Positions 27,358 through 36,352 of a stretch of DNA of 64,000 bases are shown one piece after another. Position numbers and translations under genes: made by a program. Origin of the DNA: Blautia pseudococcoides. GTDB taxonomy: Bacteria; Bacillota; Clostridia; Lachnospirales; Lachnospiraceae. The notes below the pieces were generated by a model. The model did not search any database and was not told where the DNA came from. It worked only from the letters and a program-made list of their open reading frames with translations. Position 1 is the stretch's first letter. Each line of letters begins with the position of its first letter. Location: the NCBI RefSeq assembly GCF_001689125.2, contig NZ_CP015405.2, forward strand, positions 4,552,501 through 4,616,500, given 5' to 3'.

Positions 27358-27600
27358 TCATATTTTATTTACAAACCGTTTGACCAGGAAACATATCCAT
27401 AAAGCCGACGTGACCATCATGGGAAGTATATACAGCAATTCCCCGTGATAGGCCAGTTTCCCCATCCAGAAGGATGGCAGCAGAGAGAAAACGTACTGCA
27501 CATTTCCATGAAAAAAATACGGAACAGCCGCCCCCATAACAGTAAGGGACGAGAGCTTTGTCACGGCCATCCACTTGCCAATAGATACCCCTCTTTCCCC
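27358..27600 (-). pseudogene. Remnant of an ABC-2 type permease
   Basis: Only the last 80 or so residues of a membrane permease remain (from GVSIGKWMAVTKLSSLT through two hydrophobic helices to VKRFVNKI). The upstream part of the gene is missing and the fragment abuts the broken ATPase gene. A deletion probably fused the two. Confidence 0.65.
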
Positions 27601-27639
27601 AGAACCGTCACAAACAGATACCCCGCAATATGGTCATCC

Positions 27640-28227
27640 ACCTCACAGAGCTCTGACGCGTCCTGCATATTATGCGTAGTGAGCAAAGGTTTTGCCCCGC
27701 TCCCGTTCCTTCAGGATCAAATCCTTCATAACCCTGCTGTTGGCAGGGTCAAGCCCGCTGGTAGGTTCATCGAGACAAAGCAGATCCGGATCATGCAGCA
27801 AGGCCTTTATAAAAGTAAGCCTGGCCTTCATTCCCTTGGAGTAGGCGGACACCTTTTTATTTCCATCCTTCTCCAGCCCCACCAATTCCAGCAGTTCCCC
27901 AATATCCCGCCCCTTTTTCTTGTAAAGCGAAGCAAAAAAGCGAAGATTCTCTTCTGCGGTCATCTTCTCATACATAGTGGAAAACTCAAAATCAACACCA
28001 ATCCGCTCATAAAATCCATTGGTGTGGTCCCTGCACTCCACCCCATTTACCTTAACAGAACCCTGATAATCCCTGAGCAGTCCAATCAAAATCTTCTGCA
28101 AGGTACTCTTCCCCGCCCCCGAAGGCCCCAAAAACCCGAAGATCTCCCCCTTCCCAACAGAAAAACTCATACCTTCTATAAACGCCTTCTTTGTATAACT
28201 AAACGCCAGTTCCTTAACTTCGATCAT
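27640..28227 (-). pseudogene. Frameshifted ABC transporter ATPase
   Basis: The start at 28227 follows GGGGTGA. It has Walker A GPSGAGKST, signature-like VSAYSKGMKAR and Walker B LLCLDEPTSGLDP. After GKTF the frame shifts: the expected LTTHNMQDASELCE (H-loop) continues in another frame, and the sequence then runs into the permease remnant. The usual C-terminal domain is lost. With the next gene it is the relic of a drug- or peptide-export locus. Codon use here (many GGG, AGG, GTG) differs from the surrounding operons. Confidence 0.8.
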
Positions 28228-28277
28228 ATTCACCCCTCCATACTATCCATTATCAAATAAACAGTCAAAATAATAAC

Positions 28278-28310
28278 AAAATACAGTCCGGCAAACATTC
28301 CCGCCGGACT
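28278..28310 (-). terminator. Terminator of the TetR gene
   Basis: On the minus strand AGTCCGGC and GCCGGACT form an 8-bp stem with a 10-base loop, followed by GTATTTTGTT. Confidence 0.65.
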
Positions 28311-28313
28311 AAC

Positions 28314-28946
28314 TCACAAAATCTGCATTACCAACCTGCGAACCAGATACCTCAGTGCCAGATCAGACTGTGCACTTCCAATCTCTTCCTTATGTAAAGT
28401 GGCAAAATAAACACCCCGAAACGCCGCAGTCAGCGCCTCTGTATCCATCCCCTTATCTGCCGCGATCCCATGCAGGATCCTTTCAGTCATGGACATATCT
28501 TCCGTCAAATGCTTCTCCAGCACATCCACGGGCAGTTTCCGTGCCAGCATTTCAACCTCCTCCGAGGTTATCCCCTTCAACACAGGCATTTCATCCATCA
28601 TCCTATAAAACCCCATCATAACATCCGTTACACCCTCAACATCCAATTCCCTCCCCTTCAAACTCTCAAATCCACGAACCACTTCCCTCTCAACAATCTC
28701 ATGTTGTTCCAAGATCACCTCAAACAACAGCATCTCCTTGAACTGATAAAAAAGATAAAAAGTCCCCTTAGGAATTTTCACCCTCCTCACAATCTCATCC
28801 ACCGTAGTTTTCCGAATCCCATACTGCGCCATACACTTAGCCGCCTCTTCCTTAAGCCGCCTCACAATATAAGCCCTTTCCTCCTCAGAAAACCTCTTAG
28901 GCACCCATATATCCCTCTTTTTGACTGATTTTGTCATTACAGTCAT
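28314..28946 (-). CDS. TetR-family regulator
   Basis: A 210-aa repressor. The N-terminal helix-turn-helix is visible in GIRKTTVDEIVRRVKIPKG followed by TFYLFYQFKE, the TetR signature. The rest is an all-helical ligand domain of unknown specificity. The ATG at 28946 follows GAGGGGG. It precedes, in the same direction, the decayed ABC ATPase/permease genes, so it probably once controlled that exporter and is now orphaned. Confidence 0.9.
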   Translation of the reverse strand: MTVMTKSVKKRDIWVPKRFSEEERAYIVRRLKEEAAKCMAQYGIRKTTVDEIVRRVKIPKGTFYLFYQFKEMLLFEVILEQHEIVEREVVRGFESLKGRELDVEGVTDVMMGFYRMMDEMPVLKGITSEEVEMLARKLPVDVLEKHLTEDMSMTERILHGIAADKGMDTEALTAAFRGVYFATLHKEEIGSAQSDLALRYLVRRLVMQIL

Positions 28947-29017
28947 AATACCCCCTCATCCCCCTAACATCCAGCCACGCATCCCGTATGCCTTTCCCTG
29001 CGCAGCATCCTTTGATT

Positions 29018-29060
29018 ATCAAAAATTTTGATTGTGTTATATAAATAAATCATATATAAT
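29018..29060 (+). promoter_or_regulatory. Promoter with overlapping palindrome before the MarR gene
   Basis: TTGTGT (29032-29037) and TATAAT (29055-29060), spacer 17. A 15-bp perfect palindrome ATCAAAAATTTTGAT lies at 29018-29032 and touches the -35. This layout suggests autoregulation by the MarR protein. Confidence 0.65.
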
Positions 29061-29090
29061 AGAATCAACCAAACCAAAAGGAGTGATAAA

Positions 29091-29540
29091 GTGGAACCTT
29101 ATGAAGTCTTCCATGACGTACTGGTCAATCTCTTCCAGGAGATCATGGACATAGAAGAGAAGGCCCTTATTACTTCTGAATTCAAAGATATTTCCGTAAA
29201 CGACATGCACATTTTAGAAGCAATCGGAGTCAAAAGCGCCCGTAACATGTCATCCGTGGCAAAGACCCTGTCCGTGACCGTGGGAACCCTGACGATTGCC
29301 ATAAACAGCCTGGTGAAAAAAGGATATGTAAACCGAGTCAGAAGTGAGGAGGACCGCCGGGTAGTGCTCATATCCCTGACGAAAAAGGGAGAAAAAGCAA
29401 ACACCCACCATATGAAATTCCATGACGGAATGATTCAGGCTTTGATGAAGGACCTGGACGAAGAACAGCAGAAAATACTGGTAAAGTCATTGCTTAATTT
29501 AAGAAAGTTCTTTGATTCCTACAGGGATAAAAAAGAATAG
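29091..29540 (+). CDS. MarR-family regulator, FabT-like
   Basis: A 149-aa winged-helix dimeric regulator. It starts with GTG at 29091 after AAAAGGAGTG. The recognition region reads ARNMSSVAKTLSVTVGTLTI and the wing VNRVRSEEDRRVVLISLTKKG. The N-terminal sequence is reminiscent of FabT-type fatty-acid regulators of Clostridia, but no fab genes are adjacent, so the assignment is tentative. Confidence 0.88.
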   Translation: MEPYEVFHDVLVNLFQEIMDIEEKALITSEFKDISVNDMHILEAIGVKSARNMSSVAKTLSVTVGTLTIAINSLVKKGYVNRVRSEEDRRVVLISLTKKGEKANTHHMKFHDGMIQALMKDLDEEQQKILVKSLLNLRKFFDSYRDKKE

Positions 29541-29546
29541 AAATGT

Positions 29547-29602
29547 AAAAGCGCCGTAAGAACAAGCCTGTAAATATACAGCTTGTTTTTACGGCGCTTT
29601 TT
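29547..29602. terminator. Long bidirectional terminator
   Basis: AAAGCGCCGTAA pairs with TTACGGCGCTTT, and inside it AACAAGC pairs with GCTTGTT. Ts follow on the plus strand and A/T-rich sequence on the minus strand. It serves both the MarR gene and the convergent DUF885 gene. Confidence 0.9.
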
Positions 29603-29609
29603 CAATCCC

Positions 29610-31388
29610 TTATTTATATTCCATCAGCAGATATTTTTCCAAAACAGGAAACTGTGCCGGTCCCAGCTCCAGGATATACTGGTGAAATTCCTTTAACTGG
29701 AAGGACTTGCCTGCAGCCTCCTGGGCTTCTTTCTTCAAATCAATAAAATTCAGATATCCAAGATAATACTTCAGATAGTTACTTGGATTTTCCACAATAT
29801 ACTGGTAGATTTCCCCGCAGGTATCCTGAGAGGCAATACCAAAGGAATTCAGCGTTTTTGTCACAGTTCCCAGATCCCATCCGTGGTCGTGGATGCCGAT
29901 ATCCAGCAGTGAATAGAGGCACAGGCTCACAGAGCGGTTCAGCCACAGAAGTTCCATGAGGGAGTTATCCAGCTTCAGATATTCCGCCCCGTATTCATAG
30001 GACAGGGATTCCACATAAGTGGCCCAGCCCTCCACATAACCTCCAAAGCTTAAAATATGCCGTATATCATCCGGCTCTGTTTTGCTGAAATACAATGTCT
30101 GATACAAATGTCCCGGAAAACCTTCATGCGCCAGAGTGGTAAAAAGTTCCGCTTCCGTTACCTGGCTGCCTTTGTTGATATATATAACATTGGGGCTGAG
30201 CGTATCTGCAGGCGGTGTGAGGTAGAAGGCCGGGCTGGAAAAATCCTCCATAGATTCATGCACATATTTCACTTTATAGGAAGGTTTACCGCTGTCAGGG
30301 AAATCATTGCTTATGGCCTTGTTTAGATAATCCAGCATCTGCGCAGGGGTACTGCTGCAAGTCTCCGGCAGGGAGGAAGCGTCTGTGAGCAGTTTTGGAT
30401 CAGCCACGATCAGGCTTTGCATTTTTTTATAATCAGTGAGAAGCTGTGTGTAGAGCCGCTCCTCGATTTCTTTGATAGTCCTGTAGTCCCCGGTCCCGCT
30501 GCGGATCAGGTAACGATAGTAGGCAGTCCCGCCGGGGAGATTTGACAATCCGCCGGAATTTGTCCCGTTTCCCTTCAAGTCCGCCAGGCCTTTAGCCAGG
30601 GATTGGTAAGCCGGGAAGACCCGTTTTTCCATGATCTTTTCATGCATTTTTATGTAAGAGTCTGCCTGCTTTTTAGTCATGGCTTTTCGGGCGACAAATT
30701 TGTTCATTTTATCTTTAAACATAGTGGAAAGGTAATTGGTGGATATATCCTCTGTAAACGCATTGCACTGTTCTATGATCCGGTCCACACTGGTGTCACT
30801 CATGAACAGACCGTCCTCTGCCTTTTTCTTCTCAAATTCCAGGATTTCATCAAAATAACTGGTCATGGAGGAGAGTAAGGTGAAATAATCCTTGATATCA
30901 TCAGCGGTCCGGAAGGTGTATTCTGCCAGCAGTACTGGAAGCTGGGACTGAATGCCCAGATTGGGACTCAGGGGTTCCTGCAGCATATAATTATCTTTTA
31001 TGGACAACTGGGTAGCAAAGTCCAGATTCAGGATGTCGTAAGTGAGCCGGTTGTCTTTGGACAGCTCTTTGTATGTGAACTTTTCCAATTTTCCCTTATA
31101 CTTTTCAACAGAATCATAGCCTTCCTTCAGTTTATCCGGGTCCATACATCCCAGTTTGATGGAATAATCTTTTATCCCGTATTTTTCAGGATAAGCCAGG
31201 GTATAATGCAGGTTCAGGGTATTGGATTTCACCTCCTCGGTAAAAATCTGCTGTGTAAATTTCTCAAAACGGGCATCTTCTGTAAGAAAGCGGTCTTTTT
31301 GGGTAAAAATAAGAAGGAAGAGGAAAACAGCCAGGACAATAAATCCCGGTACCAGAAATTTCCTCCTGGAAGATAAGAATTTTTTCAA
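29610..31388 (-). CDS. DUF885 family zinc peptidase-like membrane protein
   Basis: A 592-aa protein with an N-terminal basic stretch and one hydrophobic helix (about 12-29), then a large extracytoplasmic domain. The zinc motif appears as LAHEGFPGHLYQ, with a further Glu in GYVEGWATYVE, as in the DUF885 group of gluzincin-like peptidases. The physiological substrate is unknown; the hydrophobic N-terminus could be an uncleaved anchor or a signal peptide. It is monocistronic. Confidence 0.87.
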   Translation of the reverse strand: MKKFLSSRRKFLVPGFIVLAVFLFLLIFTQKDRFLTEDARFEKFTQQIFTEEVKSNTLNLHYTLAYPEKYGIKDYSIKLGCMDPDKLKEGYDSVEKYKGKLEKFTYKELSKDNRLTYDILNLDFATQLSIKDNYMLQEPLSPNLGIQSQLPVLLAEYTFRTADDIKDYFTLLSSMTSYFDEILEFEKKKAEDGLFMSDTSVDRIIEQCNAFTEDISTNYLSTMFKDKMNKFVARKAMTKKQADSYIKMHEKIMEKRVFPAYQSLAKGLADLKGNGTNSGGLSNLPGGTAYYRYLIRSGTGDYRTIKEIEERLYTQLLTDYKKMQSLIVADPKLLTDASSLPETCSSTPAQMLDYLNKAISNDFPDSGKPSYKVKYVHESMEDFSSPAFYLTPPADTLSPNVIYINKGSQVTEAELFTTLAHEGFPGHLYQTLYFSKTEPDDIRHILSFGGYVEGWATYVESLSYEYGAEYLKLDNSLMELLWLNRSVSLCLYSLLDIGIHDHGWDLGTVTKTLNSFGIASQDTCGEIYQYIVENPSNYLKYYLGYLNFIDLKKEAQEAAGKSFQLKEFHQYILELGPAQFPVLEKYLLMEYK

Positions 31389-31528
31389 AAGATGCTCCTT
31401 GGATAATACTTGAAAACTCTTTAACAGTTTATGAAAAAATCAGGCATGTATGCGTATTTTCATTGTAAAAAGGCACGCGGATGTGATAAACTTTTGATAG
31501 CGGAAGTTAGTTAAGGGAGGTGGCTTGT

Positions 31529-32830
31529 TTGAATAAGAAGATATGTTTGATATGCCTGCTGGCAGCCCTTTTGACTGCAGGATGCACACCGCAGGAGCCA
31601 ATACCTGACGAGGAGGACGTGGTAAACCTGCCGGATGAGGAACAGCAGGAGGAAGAGACAGAGGATGTACAAAAAGAATATGATGTAGAGCTTTCCGATA
31701 AACTTTCGGATTTCCAGTTTTCCATCAACGAGACCGTATACACCCTTCCTGCAAGGCTTCAGGCTTGGAAAAATGCAGGATGGACCTATGAGAAGGACAA
31801 CGGCAAAAAGGCCCTGGATCCGGAATCTTTCCTGGAGGGGGAGATATTGGAGAGTGAGGGCGGTTCCCTTGCCGTTGATATTGTCAATCTGGATGGGGAG
31901 AAGAAACTGCTTGGGGAATGTTATGTGGGCGGTGTACAGCTGGAGAGCACCGGGAATGACAGCTGTGTGTACCAGCTTCCCGGGAAGATCAGAATGGGAA
32001 CCTCCACTTTGGATGAAGTCACAGAAGCATACGGTATGCCTACAGACCAGTATGAAGAAAAAGACAATATCTACCTGACTTATGAATACGGAATATACAA
32101 GCAGGCAGATTTGGTATTTGACGTACAGGATGAAATACTATATAAAGCTGTGCTGAAAAACTACAGAGAACCGGAAGACGGCAGTGAGGAAGTGAGCAAG
32201 GAAACGCCGGCGGAGGTGGAGAACTATCAGGCACCGGGAGCATTTCCGGATGATATTATGGCGTTTGTGGTGCGGTACGGAGGGGATTTCTATAAACTTC
32301 CGGCACCGGTCTGCGAATTTACAAAAAACGGATGGAAGATATCAGAGGATGGTTCCGACAGCATTGTAAAACGCGGACGTCACGGCTATGTGACACTTGA
32401 GCGTGACGGGCAGACCTTGTACGCGGTGGTAAACAATTACGCAGATATGGCGGTGCCCATGGAGAACAGTTTTGTGATCAGTGTGCACGGTGACTTTGAT
32501 GTCACGAAAGTATCAGTGGAAATGTACAGGGGAATCACCCTGGGAATGAGTGAGGAGACTATGAAAGCCCTGCTTGGAGACAACGCATATGAGACAGAGG
32601 AGACGGACAGAGGTGTTTCCTATTTCATATATGCGGATGAGGATAAGCAAAACTATACCAGAATATTCGTGGATAAAGATTTGAAGCTGGTCAGGGAAAT
32701 AGAACTGTCCAACAGCCCGGATACACTTTCTGCTGCGTCAATGGGAACACCGCAGGAAGAACCGGACAGTGTGGAGGCTGCGGCAATGTACGGAGATGAC
32801 GAATTTCCCGGTGAGGCAAATGAAGAATAG
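31529..32830 (+). CDS. Lipoprotein of unknown function
   Basis: From TTG at 31529, 8 bases after GGGAGG, the protein is 433 aa: MNKKICLICLLAALLTAGC, a lipoprotein signal peptide with lipobox LTAGC. An acidic linker of about 30 residues (DEEDVVNLPDEEQQEEE) follows. The body appears to hold two related segments with aromatic and charged residues (around 60-180 and 235-390), each with a TLPA/KLPA-like opening, which suggests an internal duplication. No enzyme motif is recognised. A GTG at 31520 is an alternative start but overlaps the ribosome site. Confidence 0.8.
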   Translation: MNKKICLICLLAALLTAGCTPQEPIPDEEDVVNLPDEEQQEEETEDVQKEYDVELSDKLSDFQFSINETVYTLPARLQAWKNAGWTYEKDNGKKALDPESFLEGEILESEGGSLAVDIVNLDGEKKLLGECYVGGVQLESTGNDSCVYQLPGKIRMGTSTLDEVTEAYGMPTDQYEEKDNIYLTYEYGIYKQADLVFDVQDEILYKAVLKNYREPEDGSEEVSKETPAEVENYQAPGAFPDDIMAFVVRYGGDFYKLPAPVCEFTKNGWKISEDGSDSIVKRGRHGYVTLERDGQTLYAVVNNYADMAVPMENSFVISVHGDFDVTKVSVEMYRGITLGMSEETMKALLGDNAYETEETDRGVSYFIYADEDKQNYTRIFVDKDLKLVREIELSNSPDTLSAASMGTPQEEPDSVEAAAMYGDDEFPGEANEE

Positions 32831-32993
32831 TAAGGCAACAAATGAATAGGTCTGAGCATTCATTGCACTGACCGAAGAAGGCATTCCACAGCCAAGCAGA
32901 AATTTCATCACAAAAGGCGGTTTCCCATAGATTTTTGCCTACGGCTGGGAGTGTATGAGACAGTTACGAATAAAAAGACAGAGGTAAAACGAA

Positions 32994-33920
32994 ATGGAGC
33001 AGAAAATATACGACATTATCATCATCGGTTCCGGACCTGCGGGTCTCTGCGCGGCAATCTATGCCAAACGGGCCCAGCTTGAAATGCTGGTCATTGAGAA
33101 AGATTTCTCCAGCGGAGGACAGATGGTAAAGACCTACGAGGTGGACAACTATCCGGGACTTCCGGGAATGAGCGGCTATGATATGGCTGAGGCCTTCCGC
33201 AAACATGCGGACAAACTGGGTGCAGCATTTGTCAGGGAGAATGTGAAAGAGGTGCAGACAGAAGGGGACCTGAAAAAAATCTCAACAAATAAAAATCAGT
33301 ATCTTACAAGAACACTTGTCATTGCAGCCGGCGCCAGACACCGGACACTGGGTATCCCTGGTGAGGAGACATTTTCCGGAATGGGTGTTTCTTACTGTGC
33401 CACCTGTGACGGTGCGTTTTTCAAAGGCGGAGTCACAGCGGTGATCGGGGGCGGTGATGTGGCCGTCGAGGATGCCATTTTCCTGTCCAGAATATGTAAA
33501 AAGGTATATCTGATACACCGCAGGGATGAACTGCGGGCGGCAGGTATTTTGCAGGAAAGTGTAAAGGCTATTGAAAACGTGGAGATTGTGTGGGATACTA
33601 TTCCGAGGGAAATCAGGGGAACAGAACAGGTGCAGAGCCTTGCGGTAGAAAATGTCAAGACAGGAGAAACAAAAGAGCTTGCTGTTGACGGTGTATTTGT
33701 GGCAGTGGGCATTATTCCCAATACAGAGGAATTCGGCAGTCTTGTAAAACTCAATGAATCCGGTTATATAGAAGCAGGGGAAGACTGCGCGTCCAGTATT
33801 CCGGGTATCTTTGCAGCCGGTGACATACGGACAAAACAACTGCGGCAGATTGTGACAGCAGCGGCAGACGGGGCCAACGCGGTGGATTCTGCCCAGAAAT
33901 ACCTGATGGAACATGCATAG
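32994..33920 (+). CDS. trxB: Thioredoxin reductase
   Basis: A 308-aa FAD/NADPH flavoenzyme that reduces thioredoxin. The FAD-binding loop is IIGSGPAGLCAAIYA, the redox Cys pair is in SYCATCDGAFF, the NADPH loop is VIGGGDVAVEDAIFL and the second FAD motif is GIFAAGDIR. The length is typical. Thioredoxin itself (trxA) is encoded far away at 54138. Confidence 0.95.
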   Translation: MEQKIYDIIIIGSGPAGLCAAIYAKRAQLEMLVIEKDFSSGGQMVKTYEVDNYPGLPGMSGYDMAEAFRKHADKLGAAFVRENVKEVQTEGDLKKISTNKNQYLTRTLVIAAGARHRTLGIPGEETFSGMGVSYCATCDGAFFKGGVTAVIGGGDVAVEDAIFLSRICKKVYLIHRRDELRAAGILQESVKAIENVEIVWDTIPREIRGTEQVQSLAVENVKTGETKELAVDGVFVAVGIIPNTEEFGSLVKLNESGYIEAGEDCASSIPGIFAAGDIRTKQLRQIVTAAADGANAVDSAQKYLMEHA

Positions 33921-33992
33921 CCCCCAAGGGGAGAAGATTCAGCAGCTAAACAAAAATCCATGCGCAGCAGAAGGATAAAGGAGGAATTACAA

Positions 33993-35273
33993 ATGAAAAA
34001 CATGAAGGTTCTGGCAGAGGAGATTCGCCAGGGAAGACACGACGAAATCCTGAAAGATATCTATGTGGATGAAAGCGTTCTGGAATACCAGAGAAAGCGT
34101 TATATAAAGGCAATTGAAGAATTTGAAAATATTTTCGGTGAAAGTGACGTGGAGATTTACAGCGCGCCCGGCCGATGCGAGGTGGGAGGCAACCACACAG
34201 ACCACCAGCACGGTATGGTACTTGCCACATCCATCAACCAGGATGCCCTGGCGGTAGTGGGCAAATCAGAGGACGGCATGATCCACGTGCTCTCAGACGG
34301 ATATGATAGGGTGGATGTGGATGTCAATGATCTGGAAGAGCGTTATGACGAGGAAGGCACAACGGCAGCTATTGTACGAGGTGTGGCGGCTGAGCTGAAA
34401 TCCAGGGGCTATGAGGTTCAGGGATACAATGCCTATATTGTCAGCGATGTTCTGATCGGTGCGGGCCTGTCATCCTCCGCCGCGTTTGAAGTGATCCTGG
34501 GAACCATTATCTCCGGCCTTTTTAATGAAGGCAGCGTTGACCCTGTGGTGATCGCACAGACGGGGCAGTTTGCGGAGAACGTCTATTTCGGAAAGCCCTG
34601 CGGTCTCATGGATCAGGTGGCATGTTCCGTGGGCGGTATGATCCACATTGACTTCAAGGAACCGGGCTGCCCTATTGTGGAGAAGGTTCCCTCAGATTTT
34701 GAGGCCTACCAGTACAGTATGTGTATTGTGGACACAAAAGCATCCCACGCCGATATGGGAGATGACTATGCATCCATCCCGGAAGAGATGAAAAAGGTGG
34801 CAAAATTCTTCGGGAAAACTTATCTGCGTGAAGTGGAAGAGGATGCTTTCTACAAACAGATCTCAGGACTCAGAAGCGTGCTGGGTGACCGTCCTATCCT
34901 GCGTGCCCTTCATTTCTTTGAGGAGGAGAGAAGGGTTGAAGGGGAGGTAAAAGCCCTGAGAGATGGTGATTTCAAGGAGTTCCTGGAGCTTGTAAAGGAT
35001 TCAGGCAATTCTTCCTTTAAGTATCTCCAGAATATCTACAACAGCACCAATGTACAGAAACAGGCCATGTCTATTGCCCTTGCTGTCAGCGATAAGATCC
35101 TGAGAAAGCATGGGGTGTCCCGTGTACACGGCGGCGGTTTCGCAGGTACAATTGAAATTTTTGTGGAGAACAGTTTTGTGGATGAGTACAAGACCAGAAT
35201 GGACAGAGTCTTTGGAAAAGGTTCCTGCCAGATTCTGAAGGTTCGTCAGTTTGGCGGAAGAAAAGTTTTATAA
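33993..35273 (+). CDS. galK: Galactokinase
   Basis: A GHMP kinase of 426 aa that makes galactose 1-phosphate. The start at 33993 follows AAAGGAGG. The galactokinase signature reads GRCEVGGNHTDHQHG, the clostridial form of GRxNxIGEHTDY; the GHMP ATP loop is GAGLSSSAAFE; the C-terminal motif is VHGGGFAGT. It lies 72 bases after trxB. No galT or galE is next to it. It may serve galactose released by the GH4 enzyme encoded at 15003. Confidence 0.94.
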   Translation: MKNMKVLAEEIRQGRHDEILKDIYVDESVLEYQRKRYIKAIEEFENIFGESDVEIYSAPGRCEVGGNHTDHQHGMVLATSINQDALAVVGKSEDGMIHVLSDGYDRVDVDVNDLEERYDEEGTTAAIVRGVAAELKSRGYEVQGYNAYIVSDVLIGAGLSSSAAFEVILGTIISGLFNEGSVDPVVIAQTGQFAENVYFGKPCGLMDQVACSVGGMIHIDFKEPGCPIVEKVPSDFEAYQYSMCIVDTKASHADMGDDYASIPEEMKKVAKFFGKTYLREVEEDAFYKQISGLRSVLGDRPILRALHFFEEERRVEGEVKALRDGDFKEFLELVKDSGNSSFKYLQNIYNSTNVQKQAMSIALAVSDKILRKHGVSRVHGGGFAGTIEIFVENSFVDEYKTRMDRVFGKGSCQILKVRQFGGRKVL

Positions 35274-35563
35274 GAGGATGAAAGGCTGCATCGGATAGTC
35301 CCTTTTGGGATGTCCGGTGCAGTTTTTTTGTGGGGTTCATGTGCCGGTTCAAGTGAAAAAACTTGAAGGATGGTTTACACTGATTTACATAATTACCTGA
35401 ACAGGTTACATAACAGAATTTAGGACAAGGGGATGCCGTCGAAGAGGGAAAATTGGAGAAAACAGTAAGTATTTTTGGGCTTAATTTTCAGAATATTCTC
35501 AATTGTAGAATATGCACAATGCTTGTCGAAAAAACCAACATTTACCACATTCCATCCTCAAAG

Positions 35564-35652
35564 TTATCCACATATGAAAATCCACAAAACCCTGTAAAAA
35601 TAAAGTTATCCTCAAAGTTATCCACATTATCCACAAAAATGTGTGTGGATTA
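35564..35652. promoter_or_regulatory. Cluster of DnaA boxes
   Basis: Perfect TTATCCACA boxes lie at 35564-35572, 35618-35626 and 35627-35635, the last two directly abutting. One-mismatch boxes lie at 35606-35614 (TTATCCTCA) and, inverted, at 35644-35652. They sit in an AT-rich, gene-free stretch between galK and phoR. No dnaA or dnaN is nearby. Confidence 0.8.
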
Positions 35653-35762
35653 ATGTGATTTACATAATAATAGAAAGAACAAAGGTTTTGTACACTTGTG
35701 ATAAAAAGAAGAATTTTGGGGAAAAGTGGGGAAAAGGGATTGACATTTTTGAAATCTATTTT

Positions 35763-35792
35763 TTGACGGGGTGCGACATAATATGCTAAAAT
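35763..35792 (+). promoter_or_regulatory. Candidate promoter in the galK-phoR gap
   Basis: TTGACG (35763-35768) and TAAAAT (35787-35792), spacer 18. It points into 35.8-36.3 kb, where I find no convincing protein gene; a non-coding RNA is possible. Confidence 0.4.
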
Positions 35793-36352
35793 CCGGGGAT
35801 AATTGATAATGTTTTCTGATAATTGTTGGTTTCCATAATGTTGTGGGGGAGTAGAGGGGAGGGAGTTATGGGGATACCTCCTGCGCACCTGGTTGTGGTA
35901 ACGGAACGCTTGTATTGCAAGATAGGGAGGTGAAGCGGTGTTTTTTTCACAAATGCTGAAAGGGACTTTAGAGGGGGTGTGCTGGCTATTATTGGGAAGA
36001 AGGAGACGTAGGGATATGAGATATCGGAACAGTTGAAGGGATATGGATTTGGGAAGGTAGCGTCCTGCTGGCAGTGCGGCTGCTATTCGCTCTTACTGAT
36101 ACACTCGAAGAAAACAACACCTGGCCTGATATTCCCATAACAACAGTTCCGACAATCTGCACGCCCAGATATCAAACTGCCAGCATCGCCTATTTCGCCA
36201 TCTGCCGTGCTGCTGCACACGCTAGTAGACTTCTACCACTACAGCTTAACACATACCCCCCCGCCTAAACCAACAGATACAGAGAAGCGGAACTTCAGGC
36301 GGAATATTGGAGAAACGGCCTCCGGTTCATGTACCCGGATCCATAACACCCC
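35793..36352. other. Gene-free stretch, nothing identified
   Basis: About 560 bases without a supportable gene. Short open frames exist, but their composition and lack of ribosome sites argue against coding. No tRNA, rRNA, SRP, tmRNA or RNase P landmark was seen. Confidence 0.4.

Noticed and set aside
27445..28260. A long plus-strand open frame across the decayed ABC genes
   Set aside because: It is antisense to the recognisable ATPase with Walker motifs and has no family-like sequence.
35383..35670. Two copies of TGATTTACATAAT that resemble one XerD half-site of dif
   Set aside because: Neither copy is followed by a 6-bp centre and a matching XerC half-site; not enough for a dif call, although gene polarity would fit a fork-meeting region.
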